64,000 nucleotides of DNA, taken from Mesostigma viride (taxonomy: Eukaryota; Streptophyta; Mesostigmatophyceae; Mesostigmatales; Mesostigmataceae). Of this stretch, positions 22,216-31,260 are shown piece after piece (the first letter of the stretch is position 1; each line of letters begins with the position of its first letter). The notes beneath the pieces are model-generated. The model was given only the letters and a program-made list of their open reading frames with translations, made no database searches and was not told where the DNA came from. The translations under genes were made by a program, and so were the position numbers. Where the stretch lies: positions 157,501-221,500 of the forward strand of contig RPFO01001885.1 of the NCBI GenBank assembly GCA_009746045.1, read 5' to 3'.

Positions 22216-22737
22216 GATTTTTCGCCTAGTAATGCGAATAACGTTGCGGACGCTAATCGTTCGGCCTAATGTGCTATGTTAATCGTAAAAGGCAAGTGCT
22301 CTCCGCTGACTAGGCGGTGTACTAGCGCTAGCTATTCGACTGATATGATGTGCTCAACCGGCCAGTCATCTGTGTTGTTCGACGTCGCTCCGAAAATCGG
22401 CTAAGTCCCCGAAATCGGCTAATTTCCACGCGATGTCTCGCTATAATCGACTAGGCCTAGTTCGGTGGCTCGCTGGGCGCCGAGTATGATAGGCCGCTGG
22501 CCTCTGACCCCCTGTCGACTAGGAAATTTCGACAATCGAATAAGGAAAATTCGATAAATCGAATAGGAAAGTTCGATGGTCGAATAGGCAACTTCGATAA
22601 TCGAATAGCCAATTCGATGACCCGACTAGTATCGGCCTTAATAGCCTTGCCGGCGCAAGCAAAAGTTTTAGTTATATACATCGATTCCTGCGGAATCGAT
22701 ACTAAGCGCTTAGTGTCGATTCCGTAAGGAATCGATG

Positions 22738-23250
22738 TGTTAAAAGGCATGTGTGATTATTATGGGGACTTAAATTATAATAATTCGTAGGTGGTGAATC
22801 ATTGCCGACTTAAGCGTCAGGAGCCAGGAAAATTATTTATTACGTCCATTTGGTGTGGCTTTCCATGGCTACCTCAAGGTAGCGTGAACATTGGTAATTA
22901 TGGTAGGTGAGTGGTGGCGGCGGCCCTGGTATGGGCATGGGCCGACAATGGGTCGATAACGACAGCTGGTATGTTGGAACATGGTGCATGCGCATGCATG
23001 ACTCGGTACGGCATGGTATGACATGCACATGACACAATACTATAATCTGGTGAAGATAGTGACCAATTGTCCTAGTGCCATTGTACAACTTGGCACATAG
23101 TCATAGTGTCCGTTCACGTAGGACAAATCCCACTTAGGTACTACTATCCGAGCATATCTATTTGTTGATTAGGGCTCGAATACAGTTGCCCGTATTATAG
23201 ATTTCTGCACGGTCAGCATAATGGGCATATTCAAGACAGGATTCTTGACA
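22738..23250 (-). repeat. 3' LTR of non-autonomous element
   Basis: Nearly identical to 24903-25413. Differences are an AAATTATAATAATTCG versus AAATTAATAATTCG change near the left end and one base near 23168. High identity indicates recent insertion. Confidence 0.8.
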
Positions 23251-24902
23251 CCCTCCTTGCACATGATGCTGTCTATAAATACAAATGCTAGATCCTGGGC
23301 GAGGGTAGTCGGGTACCTAAGTGGATTCCCTCCTTACACGACACCCTGGTCTTGATATAAAACAGCAAGAAAAATGAGGGCAAGGTTGTGTAGCCCCATA
23401 TTTGCACATGGAGTGCGCCACACGAGGGTGGAGCCAAACTGGAAACAGGCTCTGCATCTGTAAAGACTGGTTGCTCAGTGTTGAGGCTGGATGCAGACTG
23501 TAGCCGGTACTGGTTGATGCCAGGGTTGCAGCTAGAAACGTTGGGTACTACTGGTAGCTGCTGGTAAACCGGTGACGTCAGCTGTTGTGTGTGCACACAC
23601 GATCTATGCTGTGTGTGGGTACAGTTTCTTGTGTGGTGCTGGTAGTGCTACTTTGACTTGTTTGCCAACAGGTTTTGATGCAACTTACTGCAACTACTAC
23701 AAGGTGAACTGTGACGTGAGGATGTAGAGCTGGTTGCTGGACTGCTACTTGCTAGCTAGACAAGTGCGTGCAGCTGACTGCAGCTACTATCTACTCTACG
23801 CCTGTGGTGGAGAGTCATGCATGTGCTGCTGGGTGCTACTACTTCTCCTTGCTGGCTAGGCAAGTGTGGGTAGCTGCCTGCATGGACTATGCAGTGTACT
23901 CTGTTCCTGCTGGTGTTGCCTGCTGTGCTTGTTGATGCCAGTGTGATGGTGCTGATGGGACTGTGCTGTTACTGCTGCTTACATTATGGGGCAACTGGTT
24001 GCCAGGGTGTCTAGTGCTGGCACGTGATAATGCAACTAGCTGTTACTGCTGCTAGTGGTGCCTGCAACTAGTTAAATATGACTGAATTATAAAACTGCAA
24101 CTAGTGCTGAAAACAACGTGGGGGTTAGTGAGCACCCTCCTTAGTGTGGTGTGCAGCTGTGTCGATCAGCAGGCTGGCCTTGAGAGCAGGACCCAGGGAA
24201 TGTTCCCTTTTTTCTTGGAAACTTGGAGCATGGCAGGCTCTGGGCTCTTGAAGTGATGACCGTTTAAAAGGAATTCCGGTTTAAAAGAATGCGCCCAAAA
24301 GAATGTTGATGCCACGCGAAATGGTGCCGGTACAAAAGAAAGACCGGTTCTCATGAAAAATTCTTGAGATAAACAGCTCCGCCGATTTCTCGTCGATGCT
24401 CACAGCTCGCGCGGCTCAGTGGGAGCCCGTCAGTGACCCCGCGCCGATTAAACGCACTGCACTCGGCCAAAAGTGTGCTGCCAGGTAAAAAATCACTGGC
24501 GCTGCCTGGAACCAGAGCCGGCACCTTTTGAGTGCCAGGCTTCAGTGCCGACGTCCCCATCACCGAAATGTTGGCGTTTGATCAGTTTCGGGCATATATA
24601 AGTATAAAAGCGTAGATCTGGCCTGCGCACCGGAGCTTGGGAAATTCTTGACGGATTTTAGCGACGGTAGGTGTCACCCCGAATATTTGGTGTTACCACA
24701 CGTTGAAGTAAGTCGATTGAAAGCCTTGAATTTCACGGTAGCATCTGCGCCATAATCATGGTCGTATCAAGTACAAGAATTCGACCAAGCTGCTCCGTAT
24801 ATGAAAATATAAACTATGATCAAGGCGCTCAATAAAATGTGAGCTGCCGCTTAGAGGTTGGTTAATTCCGTTGAAAGATCTTGCCCCGGACCTCCGATAC
24901 CA

Positions 24903-25413
24903 TGTTAAAAGGCATGTGTGATTATTATGGGGACTTAAATTAATAATTCGTAGGTGGTGAATCATTGCCGACTTAAGCGTCAGGAGCCAGGAAAATTATT
25001 TATTACGTCCATTTGGTGTGGCTTTCCATGGCTACCTCAAGGTAGCGTGAACATTGGTAATTATGGTAGGTGAGTGGTGGCGGCGGCCCTGGTATGGGCA
25101 TGGGCCGACAATGGGTCGATAACGACAGCTGGTATGTTGGAACATGGTGCATGCGCATGCATGACTCGGTACGGCATGGTATGACATGCACATGACACAA
25201 TACTATAATCTGGTGAAGATAGTGACCAATTGTCCTAGTGCCATTGTACAACTTGGCACATAGTCATAGTGTCCGTTCACGTAGGACAAATCCCACTTAG
25301 GTACTACTATCCGAGCATATCTATTTGTTAATTAGGGCTCGAATACAGTTGCCCGTATTATAGATTTCTGCACGGTCAGCATAATGGGCATATTCAAGAC
25401 AGGATTCTTGACA
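24903..25413 (-). repeat. 5' LTR of non-autonomous element
   Basis: It is the upstream LTR on the minus strand, followed at 24902-24885 by the primer binding site. An 82-residue open frame inside each LTR is a by-product and not a gene. Confidence 0.8.
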
Positions 25414-25898
25414 CGATGTATATAACTGCGTCCTCCCTCAGCTTGACAAAGTCTTCAAAGGCGTGGACCACTAGCTGCCCCTTGATGGGCTTGTAGTCCA
25501 GGTACTCTTGCTTCAGGTGTGAACCATCTATGGTCCTCTTATCACTCAGGAACACCCTGAGTCGCGTCATAAACGCCGCCCAGGTGTCCCCCGCTGTGTG
25601 TAGCTCCCGAACAAACTTGAACAGCCGCCTCGCCGACTGCCTTATGTAGGCACTAGACGCAAGGATGCGAAGCTTGTCACCGGTGTAGATATCCGTGTAC
25701 AAGTTCATGTCCTCTAACATCCTCTCAGCGTCCCGGGGCTGCCAATTGTCCTTGATGGACTGAAACTGGCCTAGCACCGCGTACCCCTCAGCCACGGTCG
25801 GCCGCCTAGGTGCCGCTTGATCTGCAGCTGGCGCGTTCTGACCGCCCTGAGATCCTTGGCTCTGATCATCTGCCAGCGCAGCCTGGTCTCCCAGCGCC

Positions 25899-26485
25899 CA
25901 CTACATTTCGCCACCGCGGAAACCCATTTTATGCGAGAATGTGGTTCCGTCAATACGGCGGGGGTTACAAATTCAATTTCGAAGTTCGGCACCGTCGGAT
26001 ACCAGTAAAGCAACACTTGTTATCTAGAATCGCGCCATTTGGCATCAATTGGCCAGTTCTGAAAATTCGATGAAATCTCTAGTCCTTGGTCGAATATTTC
26101 CCTCCGATTTGGATGACGAAAATTGAGTACGAATTTCTAAGTAAAGTCCACCGTTTAGTTCAGTTCAGTTTATTCCCACGCCGCTTGCTGACCTGACGGA
26201 GGCCAAATTCGTACTGAACACTATCGCAAGTCCGGTCGATACTAAAAATTGCTACTTCCGAGATGTCTGACGGAATTCCTGCTAGGTCCATGCTTTGGTA
26301 CTGGACGGATGCTGAAATTCACTGCGGTTCTGTCCGAATGAGGAAAATTGTCAGAAATCTACTCTCGATACGAACGTAACGAGAATTTCAAGTATCTGAC
26401 GCTCGGAGAGCTGCCACCGTTTTCCCCTACTTGAGCGAACCACATTCCCCGCTAAAAAAGGTGTCCTAGGCGGCGAAATGTAGTG
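25899..26485. mobile_element. CACTA-type MITE
   Basis: Terminal inverted repeats CACTACATTTCGCC and GGCGAAATGTAGTG are perfect over 14 bp, and GCC is duplicated at both sides (25896-25898, 26486-26488). CACTA ends plus a 3-bp duplication define the EnSpm/CACTA superfamily. The 587 bp contain no transposase. It sits in the N-terminal part of the Gag-like gene and breaks its frame with a TAG just inside. Confidence 0.8.
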
Positions 26486-26699
26486 GCCTGGCCTCCACCG
26501 TGTCCATCGCGTCCATCGCGTCCATCACGTCCATCCATCCCAGCGCCGCGCCGCTCAAAGCCGACACCGCGCCCTCGTTGGTCAATAGCGCCCTCACTCA
26601 TGATGGCCTCTGTTCAGATCTGCTACAGCCAGCCAACTTTAGTGGCCAAGCAGCAATATAAGCTACTGAACAAGAAAGGAAAATGACAAGTGTTACCAC

Positions 26700-27626
26700 T
26701 CAGTCAAGACCACCACGGTCACCCGCAGGCGCTTCCTGGTTCTCTTTGTCGCTGTCACTGTCGCTGTCGCTCACAACGATAAGCTCTGGCACCCTGCTAC
26801 CCGCTGCACCGTCGTCGGCCCGCTGTCGGCCCGCGATGACAGCGTCGTCACCGTTAGTGTAGTAGACAGGTGACCACCCGTCGTTAACACCCCGCGGATT
26901 GTATCTTGGCACCTCGTGGTCGCCAAGCTCCTTGTCGCCTAGACCAGCGACCCCCACAGCTCCCACCTCAAGGTCACTGTCGTAACCAAGAGGGGCGAAC
27001 TCTTCCCAACGCGTCACACGAACGCGAAGAGGTTGGGGCAGTTCCTGAAAAGGAACTCTTCCTCGCTCCGGAATCCTGCCGACTCGTGCCGCACGCTGAC
27101 CTCCGGTGATGGCTTCCGCAGCCGCCTCGACCTCTGCCAGCCGCCTGTAGCGCTCCGCCCCGCGTCGCTCACGTCGAACTGGTCCCGCTGCAACTCCCTC
27201 GTCGCCGATTACGCCTGCGAACGTACGTTGTACACCCGCACCCGCTGCTGCCTGCCGCCCGAACTCGTGTCGCACTGCACCAGCTGGCTCCGCAGCCTCT
27301 CCTCGTCTGGCCGCCAACTCCGCACGCACCCGCTCAGCTAATGCTGTAATCACAGTCTGGATCCCGACCAAACCGTGCAGCTCTTGCTCGATGTCGTCGA
27401 CGCTCCGGTGCTCCGGAATGACGATGGTTCGGACGTGCTGCAGAATGCGCTCCCAATCCTCGACCTGGTCGTCGACGAATTGCACAAAGTTGCGATTAAC
27501 AGGTGGACGATCTGCAAGCAATAAAGATAAATCTCGAACCACACGACGCAATTCAGGCGAAATGGAACCACCAGCAGACTGCCGAGGAAACCGGAAATTC
27601 TGCTGCCGTTGTTCTTCCTGCACCAT
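26700..27626 (-). CDS. Hypothetical protein, 308 aa, upstream of the Gag-like gene
   Basis: One uninterrupted frame starts at ATG 27626. The N-terminal third is helical (LRRVVRDLSLLLADRP, DDQVEDWERILQHVRT, then a long Ala/Arg/Glu helix ALAERVRAELAARRGEA). The middle is Arg/Glu-rich. The C-terminus is acidic with a Ser-Asp repeat (VVSDSDSDSDKENQEAP), a typical casein-kinase-2-like tract. No known domain was recognised. It is followed after about 100 bp by the Gag-like gene on the same strand, so the two may be parts of one mobile unit or one transcription unit. No LTRs flanking the pair were found. Confidence 0.5.
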   Translation of the reverse strand: MVQEEQRQQNFRFPRQSAGGSISPELRRVVRDLSLLLADRPPVNRNFVQFVDDQVEDWERILQHVRTIVIPEHRSVDDIEQELHGLVGIQTVITALAERVRAELAARRGEAAEPAGAVRHEFGRQAAAGAGVQRTFAGVIGDEGVAAGPVRRERRGAERYRRLAEVEAAAEAITGGQRAARVGRIPERGRVPFQELPQPLRVRVTRWEEFAPLGYDSDLEVGAVGVAGLGDKELGDHEVPRYNPRGVNDGWSPVYYTNGDDAVIAGRQRADDGAAGSRVPELIVVSDSDSDSDKENQEAPAGDRGGLD

Positions 27627-27929
27627 TCACCACCGGACGAGCTACTCGCGTCGTCAACGCTGCACGCAGCAAACAACAACGACCCTCCTGGCCGTTCCGT
27701 CGAGACTGCTTGTAATTTGAGTTAACGTTTTTATAAACGCAATGTATAGGGATATGGTTGCAATGCAGCAATGTGTGAATATGGTTGGAAACGGAGCTTT
27801 GTTAAAATTGGATAATGTTACAGCGCTCACACACTTGAGGCTTGTACACGAGTTTGCCAAGTCAAGGCAACACACGTGAGGCGGGCTCGCAAGAGATCTG
27901 CCCAAATGGCACTGGCCTATTCTTTATAT

Positions 27930-28205
27930 CAAAGAGACAACCAGCGCAGGCCAGAAATCGGGAGAATCCGGACCATGGTAGCTCGAGCCTGCCGTTATCT
28001 GTTCCGCGTTTTCGAGTCGTTCAGGATGATGAAGATGAATGGTGATGGAAATGTGTATCCTTGTGCATTGAAATTATGGCTGGCTTACGTGTGGAGCGAC
28101 TAGATGACCTAGACGGTGGGGCCGGAAACAGCATGCTTGATCAGGGCGTGTGTTTCGAGCCTAACTGGCCGGGAGTGTCTAGTGGTGAGCACCATTGCTG
28201 CGATA
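27930..28205 (-). repeat. Dispersed repeat R1, copy 3
   Basis: Inverted copy of 1084-1355 beginning with AGAGACAACCAGCGCAGGCC. At 28025-28055 it shows the continuous sequence expected at the site that is interrupted in copy 2, so it serves as an empty site for that insertion. Confidence 0.7.
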
Positions 28206-28689
28206 TACTTGTGCACTGTGCTTTGCTAGTCCTGAGCAGCCTAAGAGGCATGCTCAGTAATAACACTCCCGGTACAGTATTCACTACCTGTACAGCGCCC
28301 AGTTCCTATACAGTAGGTCTGCCATACAGGCACAGTGACCACAGAGCACAGTCCACAGTGAGTATTGCATCTGCACCTAGAAGTCCAGGACTAAACCTGC
28401 GGTACCAACAGACCACAGGTTAAGGTTCCTATTTCCTGCGTACGACGTATTAATCCAATACCGTCGTAGGTTCAGCACCTAATTCCTGTCAGCCCAGGAA
28501 TTACTGTCGACCCCATATGTCGTCGGCAAATATTCACGTCCGACTTAGAAGAACAGCCGGCTCGCGCTCGCGCGCGACCGGGAAGTCGGAACGCCATAAC
28601 TTTCTTGATACTTGTCGGAATGAACTCGTTCCGGTGCCGCTGGAATCGCAGAGATATGCCGAATCAGGATCACGCCAATGCGCTTGGCG
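28206..28689. other. No gene recognised
   Basis: Short frames only. It contains a tandem-like run of CACAGTG words at 28325-28365. It abuts the truncated end of the minus-strand Copia copy. Confidence 0.4.
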
Positions 28690-30524
28690 TTAACTCACCT
28701 AGCCGTGGCCGTTGCGGCCGTGTGAAGCACAGCAGGAGCGGTGGTTGAGGAACCAGCCGTCGAGTCCGAGGAGGTGCTGGGGCGGGGTGCCGAGAGTCGA
28801 CTGCCCGAGCGGGACGGGGAAGGCGCAAAGCCGTGCACTGGACGAAGCGAGGCCTGCCCGTGAGGCTGCACACCGTCGCGCAGGGAAGCACCTAAAGGGT
28901 TGGCGCGCAGGGAAGCACACAAACGGCCTCGACCCACGTGGAACGCGTACGTCGTCTCCAAGGGAGGCAGGCCTGCGTCGGTGTGATGGGCGTGCCCGGC
29001 GCCGTCACCGCGGAGGTGAGCAGGGCGCTGGGCGGGATGGGCAGTCCAGCAGGTGGCGGCGTCATATCCAGGCTTGGCGCAGACGGAGCAGGGCGGCCCG
29101 CGACCACGCCCAACCCCTGCGCCACCACCGCGACCACCACCGCGCCCGCCGCGCCCCCTGCTGCTGCCGCCATGGCCGTGGCGGTTGCCGTGGCCATTGC
29201 CGTGGGCGCGGCCGTTGCCGTGGCCGTTGCCGTTGCATGCCGTTGCCGTTGCTGTTGCATGCCGTTGCCGCTTCCGGTGCCATTGCTGTTGCCGTTGCCG
29301 TTGCCGCGGGCACCGCCATTCCGTGGGCCACGCCCCCGGCCAGGGGTATGGTACGCGTGGTTGGAGGCAGAGCCAGAATCTGCAGGGGACGGGAGGCCAC
29401 CCGTCAGCAGATCTTCAACTTCCATCAGGCGCTGCCGCAGGACCGGAACAGTCTCGACCTCGTCAAGACGGAGGGAGATTAGCGCGGGCCGGTACTCGGC
29501 GCGCAGACCGCTGAGGACGCTGGCAATAAAGGCAGCGACTGGGAACGTAGTGCCTGCAGCCTGGAGCTTGGCGTACAGCAGTTCCGAGCGGTTCACATAC
29601 GGCTCCACAGTCTCGCGAGCAGTTTGACGAAGTTGGGCCATTTGTTTCCACAAGTCCAGACGCATGGACTTGGTGAGCTTGCCATGCTCATAGACCTGGA
29701 TGAGCTTGGTGATGGCCAGACTGCCCAGGCGACGATCCAGGGGGAGCGTCTGCATCAAGGCACGCGCAGGCCCATCGACGACGGCCAACAAGGCAACGTA
29801 AAGGAGCCGATCCAGTTGCACGTTCTGGACAACACCTGCCAGCACTCCAAGGAGGCATAAAGGGCAACAAGGCCCAATAAATGGTCCTTAAAAGGGATCC
29901 ACAGCGTCCAATCTGAGCCGGTAAAAACCTTAACCCCACGAACATCCTTCAAAAGCTCCTTGCAAGCCACAAAGGAGGCTCGGGCGGGGCCCCCCCCCGC
30001 CGTACCGCGGCTCAAACCACCACCGTCAACCGCCGGATTCTCACCGTCGGGAGCACCGAGGGCGGCGTATTCGTCACCACCTGGCGGGTGCAAAGCCAGG
30101 GCAGCCAGCCCAGCTGCTGCGTCAAAAAATACTTCGCCTGGGAGACCCGAGTCGGTAAGAGTTACGGATGATGCAGTCAAAGCGGCCAAACCGGCAGCGT
30201 CGTCGGCATCAAAATCGTTACTGCCAGCAGCGCGACGCGCGGAAGCGACTTGGCTACGAGTGCCGGAAGCCATTCCAGCAAAAAAACAGCAGAAACCTCC
30301 GAAAAAAAGGTAATGTTGACCAAGAGATTCCGGCCAGGAATCGAACCAAGCACCTTTTGTATTATGCGCCAGACGGGAATCAAACCTCCGCCTACGCTGT
30401 CGTCATGCAAATCTAGCCGAAATACACAAATCTAAAGTCAACCCATGCAGAGCCTCGGGAAACGACTTTTACCAGCGGTAAGCAGGTCGAAAGGCGTGCG
30501 CACCGCACTCCGATGCCATGTTAG
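28690..30524 (-). mobile_element. Truncated Copia element A (minus strand), internal part
   Basis: It reads on the minus strand from the primer site TGGCATCGGAGTGCGG at about 30518 through gag to a truncation at about 28690, where similarity to element B ends. Its 5' LTR continues as 30519-30524 plus 35493-35923, split by the Gag-only element inserted with a GTTAG duplication. Element B (36009-38967) is a near-identical copy in opposite orientation. Confidence 0.75.
28892..30273 (-). pseudogene. Copia Gag, element A
   Basis: The N-terminal frame (30273-29755) and the next frame (29845-28892) together give a UBN2-type Copia Gag: DVRGVKVFTGSDWTLW, DRRLGSLAITKLIQVYEHGK, AQLRQTARETVEPYVNRSEL and RPALISLRLDEVETVP. 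A deletion of four bases near 29860 relative to element B separates the two frames. A Gly/Asn-rich linker and the zinc-knuckle region follow in other frames. Non-functional as it stands. Confidence 0.7.
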
Positions 30525-31244
30525 TGTCAAGGACATGGTCCTTGTATTTGTACCCACCTGACCTGGCTAGATAGATAGAGGCTCTAATCCCCTAGCCACT
30601 GTTCTTTATCCCGTTGGATTTGGCCTACAAATGAGAAAGTTGTGGCCAGTTTTAGTAATCAGGGATTAGTAACTATGCCAAGTGGATTCTTATAGGCAGC
30701 TGACAAATCTGTCTATGTCAGCTGACCTATGACATGTCAGATGAGAATCTTTGACAGGACAGCTGACTGATTGACATGTACACTGTGCATGTCAGATGTG
30801 GCGCTGATATGTTCATGCCAGATTTACTTCATCATCATCAGATCACACATAGAGAGATCTTTTATTAAATAGTTAGATTACTGTGCAGCAGTTACAAGTT
30901 GAGACTGTACAGCAGTTACAAGATAAGATTTATTCTTGTCTAGATCTGATTGGTAGCCTGTACACTGACCTAACCTGATTGGTGGCCTGAGTATTACATG
31001 AGAATATTCCTAGGCACATTCCTAGCCAGCCAATCAGGTCATTCCAGTTTTCTGCCTGTGTTTTTCCTCGAGTTAATAAAACAACTGAGGAGCCTTGCCT
31101 AAGGTACTCCTCACTATCATTCTGCCTCAAACTGAGTCTCTGTCTCTTTGCTTCCATCCTCCATAGCCTGTACCTGCAAGGACAGGCACATTTGGGTTCC
31201 AATCACAAGCATTGTAGAAGGCAAACCCATTAGTTCTTTCAACA
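30525..31244 (+). repeat. 5' LTR of Gag-only element
   Basis: It begins TGTCAAGGACATGG and ends TTCTTTCAACA. It matches the 3' LTR with a few substitutions and lacks a duplicated GTACAGCAGTTACAAGATAAG segment of about 25 bp that is present in the other LTR. Confidence 0.85.
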
Positions 31245-31260
31245 TGGTATCGGAGGTTTG

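Larger units (their letters stand above)
22738..25413 (-). mobile_element. Non-autonomous LTR element, minus strand
   Basis: Two direct repeats of about 512 bp (22738-23250 and 24903-25413) start with TGTTAAAAGG and end with TTCTTGACA in plus-strand reading. CGATG flanks both sides (22733-22737 and 25414-25418), a 5-bp target duplication. Next to the right LTR, the minus strand reads TGGTATCGGAGGTCC, an initiator-Met-type primer site, which sets the orientation. The other side has a purine-rich GCAAGGAGGG. The internal 1652 bp have only short frames and no gag or pol domain. It is a TRIM/LARD-like passenger, probably mobilised by Copia enzymes, and is nested in the second foldback element. 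Confidence 0.8.
21433..25427. mobile_element. Second foldback element, carrying a nested LTR element
   Basis: It is flanked by GCGTC at 21428-21432 and 25428-25432, a 5-bp target duplication. Without the nested LTR element it is about 1.3 kb. A block of about 77 bp that is itself palindromic (AGTTATATACATCGATTCC to GGAATCGATGTATATAACT) occurs at 21433, again at about 22077, and at 22668 to the right end. Between them are two arms of about 500 bp in inverted orientation, rich in TCGAATAGG-like motifs. No transposase is present. It interrupts the Gag-like gene. Confidence 0.7.
20926..26601 (-). pseudogene. Gag-like gene split by two insertions
   Basis: The coding parts on the minus strand are 26601-26486, 25895-25428 and 21427-20926. 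Together they make 1086 nt, an exact multiple of three (361 aa) when one target copy is kept at each site, so only the insertions break it. The N-terminus is Gly/Arg/Asp-rich and disordered. A helical domain follows (about 80-250) with YAVLGQFQSIKDNW, DTWAAFMTRLRVFLSD, and HAFEDFVKLRED leading to GDFLKSLQ, a pattern seen in retrotransposon Gag capsid domains. The C-terminal part is Arg/Gly-rich (RGRGRSRRGRGR), which could replace a zinc knuckle for RNA binding. No pol gene follows. It lies about 100 bp downstream of the 308-aa ORF on the same strand. Gag of a non-autonomous element, or a domesticated Gag, are both possible. Confidence 0.55.

Noticed and set aside
22840-25251. Identical 82-aa ORFs at 22840-23088 and 25003-25251
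   Set aside because: They lie inside the two LTRs of one element, so identity reflects LTR duplication, not a gene pair.
28712-29627. Plus-strand ORFs of 256 and 229 aa
   Set aside because: Antisense to Copia Gag of element A; the same shadows recur in element B on the other strand.
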